DNA from: DATKEJ01 sp963768715
GTDB lineage: Bacteria; Bacteroidota; Rhodothermia; Rhodothermales; DATKEJ01
Assembly: GCA_963768715.1 (NCBI GenBank)
Contig: CAVYJC010000003.1
Coordinates: 248,001 to 312,000 of the forward strand
Length of the DNA stretch: 64,000 nt
Reading direction: 5' to 3'
This document shows, one piece after another, positions 25,733-33,077 of the stretch; the stretch's first letter is position 1, and each line of letters starts with the position of its first letter. The notes beneath the pieces were generated by a model. It was not told the origin of the DNA, did not search any database, and was given only the letters and a program-made list of their open reading frames with translations. The translations under genes were made by a program, and so were the position numbers.

Positions 25733-26686
25733 TCAGGCGATGGACCTTTCTTCCCAATTAAAGACGAAACCGTCGGGCGTGCGACTCGCGAAGCGGCCTC
25801 GATAGTAGTCACGATTCAGGAGCTCGGTTTCGGTCAGCGAGCGTCGCGCGCTGCCCATCATTTCGGAAAAATCACCGATCTCGCGGGAGATCCACTCTGC
25901 TTGCTCCTCACGCGTCATACGGGCCACTTTCACGAGCTCTGCGAGTTGTCCGGGGTTGAGCGACACGGGGCCATCTCTCGACTCTTCGGGTTTGAGCACC
26001 GTGAAGTGTCGCTCGACAACGTCTGCTCCGAGATGCAGTGCCACGGCCGATGCCTTGATACCGTCACGCGAAACCAGAGAATGGTCGCTGAACCCGACGC
26101 TCGGCGTAAACCCTCGCAGATATTCCAGCCTGGCCAGGTGCATCTCATCGAGCGGCGTCGGATAGATCGTCACGCAGTGGAGCAACGTGAAGGAGTGATC
26201 TCCCATGCAATTCGCCGCGGCCTCAATCTCCTTGTCCAGCGTCGCGCCCGTTGAGATATAAAGGTGTTCGAAATGGGGTTTGAGCTCGCGCAAAAGGGGC
26301 AGGCTGGCACAATCGTAGCTCGCCACTTTGATGGCATCGAATCCCAGCGTCGCTAGAAACGGAACCCGCGATCGCGAGAAAACCGACGTAAGGGGCTTTA
26401 TCCCCGCCCCCCGGCACGTTTCAATAAAGCGATGGTGCGCTTCATCGTCGAGGTCCATTGGCTTGAGGCGGGCATATTCGGGAAGATAGGGGCGCTTGAT
26501 GGCCACCTGACGATCGCCCTCCCAGGCGCCTTCCTCAAAGCGATCCCTTTTTGCAAGGTCGTCAGCGAGCATGGACTGGATCTTCGCATAGTCCGCACCC
26601 GCATCCGCGGCCGCAAAGACCATGTCACGAAGAATGGAGGGGTCTCCGTTGTGGTTCTGGCAGAGTTCGGCAATAATTGTGGGCAC
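25733..26686 (-). CDS. neuB: NeuB-family nonulosonic acid synthase lacking the SAF domain
   Basis: 317 residues with the NeuB TIM-barrel: IIAELCQNHNGDPSILRDMV at the N-terminus, ADYAKIQ, then PLTSVFSRSRVPFLATLGFDAIKVAS, STGATLDKEIEAA, LLHCVTIYPTPLDEMHL, VGFSDHS and GADVVERHFTV. These residues bind PEP and the metal in sialic, legionaminic and pseudaminic acid synthases. The usual ~60-residue C-terminal antifreeze-like SAF domain is absent: the protein ends ~50 residues after the barrel with GFVFNWEERSIA. In known NeuB dimers the SAF domain covers the partner's active site, so this is a clear structural departure. It lies between a guanylyltransferase and neuA. Confidence 0.88.
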   Translation of the reverse strand: MPTIIAELCQNHNGDPSILRDMVFAAADAGADYAKIQSMLADDLAKRDRFEEGAWEGDRQVAIKRPYLPEYARLKPMDLDDEAHHRFIETCRGAGIKPLTSVFSRSRVPFLATLGFDAIKVASYDCASLPLLRELKPHFEHLYISTGATLDKEIEAAANCMGDHSFTLLHCVTIYPTPLDEMHLARLEYLRGFTPSVGFSDHSLVSRDGIKASAVALHLGADVVERHFTVLKPEESRDGPVSLNPGQLAELVKVARMTREEQAEWISREIGDFSEMMGSARRSLTETELLNRDYYRGRFASRTPDGFVFNWEERSIA

Positions 26687-26691
26687 GATAA

Positions 26692-27732
26692 TCAGGTGTC
26701 TTCTGAAATCTCTTTGATTCTCTGGGACTCTTCGGCCGGGCAGACCAGGATGCGATCTCCTTCGACCACAACGACAAGCCCCGAGACGCCGACGAGCGCC
26801 ACGGTAACGTTATCGGCGAACACGGTGTTGTTCGCGGAATTGACAGAGACCATCCGACCGGTAGAGACATTTCCACGATCGTCGCGTCCAACGGCGTCGC
26901 CGAGTGACGCGAAATCGCCCGCATCGGTGCTCTCGATCCGCCCGGATACCACAGCGAGGCGTTCCGAGCGCTGCAGGACCAGTTCATCGATTGATCCGGT
27001 CGGCACCTCCGCGTACGCACGTTCGAGCATCGCAGGGGAGTCATTGGCCGACTCCGAAATTCGGCTATAGATTGCAGGGGCGAGACGTTCCATTTCGGAC
27101 GCGAGAACGCGGGGCTGAAACAAGAGCGTACCCATATTCCGAAGGCACGAACCGCGCGACATGAGGTCCTCCAACGTGGCAGCGTCGGGTTTTTCATGGA
27201 ATTGCCGAACCATTTTGACGGGATGTGATTGACTCCCGCCAATCGTTTCGCCGGCAATCACGTAGCCGAACTTCGTTTCTCCTGGCCGAGGAGTCGCGCC
27301 CAGGCACACAACCAGTTCATTGTCGCGGGCGAAATCGAGGCCCGTTCGTACCGCCTCGATCCATTCAGCCGGTTTTGGGATGACGTGATCGGAGGGTATC
27401 GTTGCAATGGCTGCGCCAGGCGCCGCTTCGGCACAAATGGCTGCAGTCAAAGCAAGTGCGGCGGCCGTTCCCCGACCCTCAGGTTCAAGGATCAGATTCT
27501 CCCTCAATAGCTCCGGCAGCTGCTCAACATACAGATCTCGGTGATGGAGATTCCCCACCAGCAGCACGGCGTCGGCCCCAACAACCGCAGCCGCTCGCTC
27601 GAACGTATTCTGCAGCATCGATTTCCCGGCAAACAACGGCACAAATTGCTTTGGTCGCTCGGCGGTACTCAGGGGCCAGAGGCGCCTGCCCATCCCACCC
27701 GCCAGAATTACGATGACGGCATCATGCGACAC
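26692..27732 (-). CDS. Mannose-1-phosphate guanylyltransferase-type nucleotidyltransferase
   Basis: 346 residues of the GDP-mannose pyrophosphorylase type. VILAGGMGRRLWPLSTAERP KQF-type signature is present at residues 8-30, followed by EPEGRGTAAALALTAA, IATIPSDHVI, TKFGYVIAG and FHEKPDAATLEDLM. The C-terminal part (NTVFADNVTVALVGVSGLVVV) is the beta-helical end of single-function enzymes; no phosphomannose-isomerase cupin follows. It would make GDP-mannose or another GDP-sugar from the sugar-1-phosphate. It overlaps the HAD gene upstream by 11 bases. In some legionaminate pathways a guanylyltransferase of related type activates the hexosamine, so GDP-sugar precursors of the nonulosonic acid are conceivable. 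Confidence 0.86.
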   Translation of the reverse strand: MSHDAVIVILAGGMGRRLWPLSTAERPKQFVPLFAGKSMLQNTFERAAAVVGADAVLLVGNLHHRDLYVEQLPELLRENLILEPEGRGTAAALALTAAICAEAAPGAAIATIPSDHVIPKPAEWIEAVRTGLDFARDNELVVCLGATPRPGETKFGYVIAGETIGGSQSHPVKMVRQFHEKPDAATLEDLMSRGSCLRNMGTLLFQPRVLASEMERLAPAIYSRISESANDSPAMLERAYAEVPTGSIDELVLQRSERLAVVSGRIESTDAGDFASLGDAVGRDDRGNVSTGRMVSVNSANNTVFADNVTVALVGVSGLVVVVEGDRILVCPAEESQRIKEISEDT

Positions 27733-28399
27733 GGCAGATCACCTCCTCGGTGCTGTCGATTACCAAGGATGCGCCCGCTTGCTCAAGCTCCTTCTTCGAC
27801 CGGGTTCCGGTAATTCCGATGGCGAAGATGCCCGCCTCGTTGAACAGAATCATATCCTGAATGTCATCTCCTATCCCGGCCAGGTTTTCCAAATCGAAAC
27901 CAAAGACTTCCATGACGTGCCCGACATGCTCACGACCCTTTGAGAATCCCGGTTTGGATCCGAAAATAGCAGCGCAAAGGCGATCCAGTTCAAAATGGTG
28001 AGCGAGTGCGTCAATTTCATCCTGAGCCGCTGAAGTCGAGATGAAAAGCAGGGCGCCCTTCTTCTGAAGACGCGCCAGCGCCTCCAGCGTGCCGGGGCGG
28101 AGAGATCCTTCCGCGGCCAGGCGGCTGCGATTGCGGTCTGTGAATGCGCGACTGAGCCCTGTAAATTCGTCCTCGCTCAAACCATGCCCGACGCAGTCGG
28201 TCGCAATGCGATCAAAGAGGATGCGTCGGGGAACTCCTGAGTGTCTTCTGTACGCGGTCGAGACGTCATGTGGGTGGACACCGAAGTACTCTCCGAAGAG
28301 GTCCGCTGCATTTTCAATCTTGATTGGGAGCGAGTCGATTAGCGTACCATCCCAATCGATGAGAAACGCCTTAAAGAGCTCCACTGAGGCCCTCATAGA
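27722..28399 (-). CDS. HAD-superfamily sugar-phosphate phosphatase
   Basis: About 225 residues from ATG 28399 (MRASVELFKAF); a GTG at 28387 would also do. HAD motif I FLIDWDGTLIDSLP holds the nucleophile Asp, motif II ALLFISTS the Ser/Thr, and GIGDDIQDMILFNEAGIFAIGI the acidic motif IV. A helical cap of ~75 residues lies between motifs I and II, as in phosphoglycolate phosphatase-like (HAD-IA) enzymes. The start overlaps the CBS-dehydrogenase gene by 29 bases and the end overlaps the guanylyltransferase by 11, so it is embedded in the sugar operon. It may dephosphorylate a nonulosonate-9-phosphate or hexose phosphate; this is inference from position. Confidence 0.82.
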   Translation of the reverse strand, partial: SMRASVELFKAFLIDWDGTLIDSLPIKIENAADLFGEYFGVHPHDVSTAYRRHSGVPRRILFDRIATDCVGHGLSEDEFTGLSRAFTDRNRSRLAAEGSLRPGTLEALARLQKKGALLFISTSAAQDEIDALAHHFELDRLCAAIFGSKPGFSKGREHVGHVMEVFGFDLENLAGIGDDIQDMILFNEAGIFAIGITGTRSKKELEQAGASLVIDSTEEVICRVA

Positions 28400-30101
28400 C
28401 GATGCCTTCGATCTGCTCGACTTCCCGCCGAATGAACAGGTGCCACGCATCCACGAAGAGGCCGGGTCGCTGCATGCCGGAGAGCAGCGAAAATAGATCC
28501 AGATCCGAGTAAGAACGATGATTGTTCATTACGAGGACGGCCGCCGCGTCTTCAAAGCCCTCGGCAATCGTCGACCACCGGACGCCGGTCTTTTCGACTT
28601 CCTCTTTGGGAACAACCGGGTCGAATCCGACCAGATCGAACTCGGCCTCGCGCAGTCTCGATAGAAGTTCGATCGTCGTTGAATGGCGCATGTCTGAAGT
28701 ATCAGGCTGGCCCTTGAATGCGAATCCGACCAAGAAGACCTTTTTCGATCTTGTCTCCAGTCCATTCTCCTCGAAAAACCTCAGCACTTTTCGGGCGACC
28801 AGGTCGACCATCTGCTCGTTGATCATTCGGCCGTGCACGGGGAGCAACGGCTCATAGCCCTTTGTTCGACCGGCCCATGCGTAGATCACGGGATCCTTGG
28901 TCAGGCAGAATCCACCGACACCCGGACTTGGGAGCGGAATCGGATTGCGGGGGTACCCGGCGTTGGCCGCCTCGATGATTTTGACCGCGTCCAGGTTCCA
29001 ACGATCGCAGATGATTGCAAACTCGTTGGCAAATGCAAATGACAGATCCCGGAACGAGTTATTGATGAGCTTCGCAAGCTCTGCAGCTTCCAGGCTGTTG
29101 ACACGCACGACGTTGGGCGACAGCTTGCTGAAGAGTTGGGCAGTGAGGTCGACGGATCGCCTGTCAAAACCTCCGACCACCTGTGGGAGCGTGCGTAATT
29201 CCCGCAGGGCCTGGCCCTCGACCGTCCGCTCAGGTGCAAAGCTCAGGTAAAAGTCCTCACCGCATCGTAGCCCTGACTTCCGTTCGAGAATCGGCAAAAC
29301 GATCTCACGGGTCGTCCCGACGGGTACCGTGGAACGAAGCATGACCAAGTCTCCTCGCTTTATCTGGGCACCCACACTCGAGGCTGCCTCTCGTATGCTT
29401 TCGAGTTGAGGTGTCCCGTCCTCGTCGAGCGGCGTACCCACCGCGATGATATAGATGTCGATCGCCGCCGGAATGGCCGTGTGCACGCGAAACTGATCCT
29501 TCGCGATCTGATGATTCAGAAGTGGATCAAGGCCCATTTCGTGGAAATGGGGCTTGCCCTGGGCTATGAACCCGGCTCGCTCGGCATCACTTTCGACGCC
29601 GCAAACCATGAATCCGACGTCGGCGAGCGTCACAGCCAGGGTCAGACCGACAAAACCCAGCCCCAGGACAGCCACATTCCAATTCGTGATGTCGGCGCGC
29701 TGGTACAATTCGTAGGTATCGACCACGTCCACTACCTGCCCGTCGGCCGAGGCCACGATGAGATACTCCACCTTCGTATCTCGGATGTGGGCACTGCGCC
29801 GGACCTTTTCGCTCATCTGCCGGAGCATTTCAGTCGGGGAAATCCCCATCGGCACGGTGATCGGTTTCCGCGTCATGATTTCGCTGACCGCAACGTCGAG
29901 GGATCGCCCTTCGACGATCGCTTGCCTGACGTCACCGTCCGTCACGATGCCTGCGAGCCTGCCGTCAGGACCCACGACAAGTGCGATTCCCACGGGCGCA
30001 CCATGTTCAGATGCCCCGTCGATCACACGGAGCGTGTCCAAGATTGTCGCTTCCGGGTTAACGGTGATCGCATCAATTCTCTCGTTCGTCGATATGAGCA
30101 T
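28371..30101 (-). CDS. CBS-domain pair fused to UDP-ManNAcA/UDP-sugar 6-dehydrogenase
   Basis: 576 residues, about 130 longer than WecC/Ugd enzymes. Residues ~1-135 are two CBS motifs (LVVGPDGRLAGIVTDGDVRQ, MTRKPITVP, EYLIVASADGQVVDVVDTYEL). Residues ~140-576 are a nucleotide-sugar dehydrogenase: WNVAVLGLGFVGLTLAVTLA (NAD site), STVPVGTTREIVLP, FAPERTVEGQALREL, ELAKLINNSFRDL, and the catalytic Cys in GVGGFCLTKDP. The EGQALRELR and GGFCLTKDP forms are closer to WecC/WbpA-type enzymes than to Ugd, so the product may be an N-acetylhexosaminuronate. The CBS pair suggests allosteric control by a nucleotide. CBS domains are known fused to sugar nucleotidyltransferases in related pathways; fusion to the dehydrogenase is unusual. 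Confidence 0.88.
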   Translation of the reverse strand: MLISTNERIDAITVNPEATILDTLRVIDGASEHGAPVGIALVVGPDGRLAGIVTDGDVRQAIVEGRSLDVAVSEIMTRKPITVPMGISPTEMLRQMSEKVRRSAHIRDTKVEYLIVASADGQVVDVVDTYELYQRADITNWNVAVLGLGFVGLTLAVTLADVGFMVCGVESDAERAGFIAQGKPHFHEMGLDPLLNHQIAKDQFRVHTAIPAAIDIYIIAVGTPLDEDGTPQLESIREAASSVGAQIKRGDLVMLRSTVPVGTTREIVLPILERKSGLRCGEDFYLSFAPERTVEGQALRELRTLPQVVGGFDRRSVDLTAQLFSKLSPNVVRVNSLEAAELAKLINNSFRDLSFAFANEFAIICDRWNLDAVKIIEAANAGYPRNPIPLPSPGVGGFCLTKDPVIYAWAGRTKGYEPLLPVHGRMINEQMVDLVARKVLRFFEENGLETRSKKVFLVGFAFKGQPDTSDMRHSTTIELLSRLREAEFDLVGFDPVVPKEEVEKTGVRWSTIAEGFEDAAAVLVMNNHRSYSDLDLFSLLSGMQRPGLFVDAWHLFIRREVEQIEGIVYEGLSGAL

Positions 30102-30131
30102 GGCTCTATGTAGATTCCCATCGCCGCGATT

Positions 30132-31095
30132 TCACACCGTGCGGCCTGTCGTTTCAAGGCTCTTTTCAAAAAAGGCGAACGTCTTCCTGAGGCCTTCCTG
30201 GCGCGAAACTTTCGGCAGCCATCCCAGCAGTCTATGCGCCTTCGAAACGTCGGGACGTCGGACTTTCGGATCGTCTTCCGGGAGCGGCCTGAAAATGACT
30301 TCGCTGTTGCTTCCCGTGATCTCTCTGACTTCGTAGGCGAAATCGCGGATCGATATCTCGTCCGGATTTCCCAAGTTGACAGGATCCGTTGCTGCGCTCA
30401 CCAGGAGTTTATGTATGCCGGCGACGAGATCATCTACATAACAGAATGACCTGCGTCTGGCTTCCGTCACCAAAAACGGTAATCGGATCACCTCGTAGCG
30501 CCTGGGTCATGAACGTTGGGAGGGCCCGTCCGTCATCCAGACGCATGCGGGGACCATAAGTGTTGAAGATCCGGCATATCCGGGTTTCGAGCGAATGATA
30601 GCGCTGGTAGGCCATCGTAATAGCCTCGGCAAAGCGCTTGGCCTCATCGTACACGCCCCGAAGGCCGACGGGATTGACGTTCCCCCAATAGTCTTCACCC
30701 TGAGGATGTATTAGCGGGTCACCGTACACCTCACTCGTCGAGGCGAGCAGGAACCGGGCTTCTTTTGCCTTTGCAAGCCCCAGTAGATTGTGGGTGCCGA
30801 GAGCACCGACTTTCAGCGTCTGGATCGGAAACTTCAGGTAGTCGCTCGGAGAGGCGGGACTGGCAAAATGCAGGATATAATCCAGATCACCCGACACATA
30901 GACATACTTTGACACGTCGTGCCGGATCAAATGAAATCCGGGATTCCCGATAAGGTGGGCGATATTGTCCGGGCTTCCGGTGATGAAGTTATCCATGCAG
31001 ATAACCTCGTGCCCTTCTTTCAGGAAGAGATCGCACAGGTGAGAGCCGATGAATCCTGCTCCGCCTGTGATCAGGGTTCTTGCTCTCAGTTTCAT
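30132..31095 (-). CDS. uxs: UDP-glucuronate decarboxylase, SDR family (frame change near 30450)
   Basis: An extended SDR that converts UDP-glucuronate to UDP-xylose: TLITGGAGFIGSHLCDLFL (NAD site), VICMDNFITGSPDNI, the long-form ILHFASPASPSDYLKFPIQT typical of Uxs, STSEVYGDPLIHPQ and catalytic YDEAKRFAEA. The first frame ends at 30430 after VFGDGSQTQ; the next frame supplies RSFCYVDDLVAGI and the C-terminal third to 30132. One extra C in CAGACGCAGGTC accounts for the break and restores SQTRSFCYVDDL-like sequence. Joined length is ~321 residues, normal for the family. It overlaps the UDP-glucose dehydrogenase stop by four bases, so UDP-Glc to UDP-GlcA to UDP-Xyl is encoded as a coupled pair. 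Confidence 0.88.
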
Positions 31096-32447
31096 CGTTC
31101 TCGCGCCTCGCCGGTGACGACGTTCGTTTCTGGAACGAAAGAGGGGCGGCCGATGCTCGTATAAGCGAACCCGGCTGCTGCCATCTCATCGGGATCGTAG
31201 AGGTTTCGGCCATCGAAGACGACTGGCTGGCGCATCAGATCCTTCATTCGCTGCAGGTCGGGCCGTCGAAATTCATTCCATTCGGTGCATACGACGAGTG
31301 CGTCGGCGTTCCCGAGCACGTCGTAGGCGTCCTCGCCATACTGGATCCGGTCTCCGAGCACCATCCTCGTAGAGCCCATGGCTTCCGGATCGAAGGCGAT
31401 TACGTCGGCGCCAAAAGAAAGCACCGATTCGATGATCACGAGTGACGACGCCTCGCGCACGTCGTCGGTATTAGGCTTGAAAGACAGCCCCCAGAAGGCG
31501 ATTCTCCGGCCGGAGAGGTCGCCGCCGAAAAAGTCTCCAACCGCGAGGCCAAACTTCCTTCGCTGCATCTCATTGACGTCCATTACCGCTTCGAGGATTC
31601 GAAACGAGTAATCGTGTTCCTCGGCCGTCTTGACGAGTGCGCGTACATCTTTGGGAAAGCAGCTGCCGCCGAAGCCGATCCCCGGGTACAGAAACTGCTT
31701 GCCGATCCGGCTGTCGGACCCGATGCCTCGCCGCACGAAATCAACGTTCGCGCCAACCGCCTCGCAGACACTGGCAATCTCATTCATGAACGAGATTTTG
31801 GTCGCGAGCATGGCATTCGCCGCATACTTCGTCATCTCCGACGAACGCTCGTCCATCACGAGCATCGGATTGCCGTTTCTCAGGAACGGTCGATACAGGC
31901 GATCCATAACCTCCACGGCTCGCGCGCTCGACGTCCCGATGACGACGCGATCGGGCTTCATGAAGTCCTCAACCGCGACACCTTCGCGGAGAAATTCCGG
32001 ATTGGACACCACGTCGAACTCTGCATCGGGCGCATGTCGATCGGCAATGATTGCCCGGACTCGATCCGTTGTGCCCACCGGAACGGTGCTCTTGGTCACC
32101 ACAACCGTATATCCGGTAAGCATAGGTGCGATGTCCCTGGAGGCGCGTTCGACGTATGAGAGGTCCGCTGATCCGTCTTCACCCGGAGGTGTGGGGAGGG
32201 CGAGGAAAACGACGTCGCAATTTGGGACGGCGTCGCCCGCTTCCGTGGTGAAATGGAGGCGCCCCTCACGGATATTGCGTTCGAAGAAGACCCGGAGGCC
32301 GGGCTCGAACAGCGGCAATTCGCCGGAGCGCAATCGGGCGATCTTCTCGACGTTGATATCGACGCACGTGACTTCATTCCCCATTTCGGCAAAGCACGTG
32401 CCGGTGACAAGCCCGACGTAACCTGTTCCGATGATACCGATCGTCAT
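31092..32447 (-). CDS. ugd: UDP-glucose 6-dehydrogenase
   Basis: 451 residues with the complete Ugd pattern: MTIGIIGTGYVGLVTGTCFA (NAD site), LPLFEPGL, TKSTVPVGTTDRVR, VVSNPEFLREGVAVEDFMKP, SEMTKYAANAMLATKISFMN, the catalytic Cys in GFGGSCFPKDVRAL, and GLSFKPNTDDVREA. It oxidises UDP-glucose to UDP-glucuronate with two NAD+. It overlaps the downstream decarboxylase gene by ATGA and follows the small SLBB gene by 21 bases. This is a second nucleotide-sugar dehydrogenase in the operon, distinct from the CBS fusion. Confidence 0.94.
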   Translation of the reverse strand: MTIGIIGTGYVGLVTGTCFAEMGNEVTCVDINVEKIARLRSGELPLFEPGLRVFFERNIREGRLHFTTEAGDAVPNCDVVFLALPTPPGEDGSADLSYVERASRDIAPMLTGYTVVVTKSTVPVGTTDRVRAIIADRHAPDAEFDVVSNPEFLREGVAVEDFMKPDRVVIGTSSARAVEVMDRLYRPFLRNGNPMLVMDERSSEMTKYAANAMLATKISFMNEIASVCEAVGANVDFVRRGIGSDSRIGKQFLYPGIGFGGSCFPKDVRALVKTAEEHDYSFRILEAVMDVNEMQRRKFGLAVGDFFGGDLSGRRIAFWGLSFKPNTDDVREASSLVIIESVLSFGADVIAFDPEAMGSTRMVLGDRIQYGEDAYDVLGNADALVVCTEWNEFRRPDLQRMKDLMRQPVVFDGRNLYDPDEMAAAGFAYTSIGRPSFVPETNVVTGEARER

Positions 32448-32468
32448 GCTTTCGCCCTGGGTTCAGAT

Positions 32469-32984
32469 CTATTTTCGCGAGAGGTCTACGACACGGAGAA
32501 CGATAAGGAGGCTGGTTGCAAGCAGGTTTGCGGCGGGCAGATAAGCGTTCCTCCAGTTGGGCTTCATATTCGAAACGGTGTTGATGTAGAGGACGTCGTC
32601 GTCGAGAAGGGCCGGCAGACCTACCTTCGACTCAACTATTTGACTCAGTTCTGACTGGAAAATTACTTCTCTCCCGTTGATCCCCTGTCTCGAGAGCGTG
32701 ACGGTAATGACGCGGTCGAATTCATTCGGACGTTCTCCCGTGTCTGAGGGGCCGCCTGCGAGTGAGACTGCGTCACCCAGGTTGGATCCTTTCGTAAGCT
32801 CGTACCGACCTGGAAATCTGATGGTGCCCCAAATGTTGACAACCACAGACACGTCTCCGGTTCGCGTATAGTTGTAGTACGCGGCGGCCGAGGGGCGACT
32901 AAAATCGAAGGCCGACGCCGTTTGGGCTGAAAGTTGAGAAACGGCCGCGACGAGCAAGCCGATGGTCAACACTGTCTTCTTCAT
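32469..32984 (-). CDS. Small exported SLBB-domain protein
   Basis: 171 residues from ATG 32984 (MKKTVLTIGLLV); the frame opens 81 bases further upstream but the signal peptide begins here. After cleavage near LSAQ comes a single SLBB-like domain (VVNIWGTIRFPGRYELTKGSNLGDAVSLAGG), as in Wza-type export proteins. It lacks the polysaccharide-export (PES) domain and a lipobox. A hydrophobic stretch close to the C-terminus (LPAANLLATSLLIVLRVV) may be a membrane anchor. It lies 93 bases after the Wzc-like gene, so it probably works with that co-polymerase in glycan export, but it is too short to be the outer-membrane pore. Confidence 0.76.
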   Translation of the reverse strand: MKKTVLTIGLLVAAVSQLSAQTASAFDFSRPSAAAYYNYTRTGDVSVVVNIWGTIRFPGRYELTKGSNLGDAVSLAGGPSDTGERPNEFDRVITVTLSRQGINGREVIFQSELSQIVESKVGLPALLDDDVLYINTVSNMKPNWRNAYLPAANLLATSLLIVLRVVDLSRK

Positions 32985-33077
32985 ACGGGATCGGGGGTTG
33001 CGTGGTGTAATCGTTGGGATAAACAGCAGTTCGGCCCCGCCGAGACGGGGCCGGACCACTGGCATATGACGTGCCGG

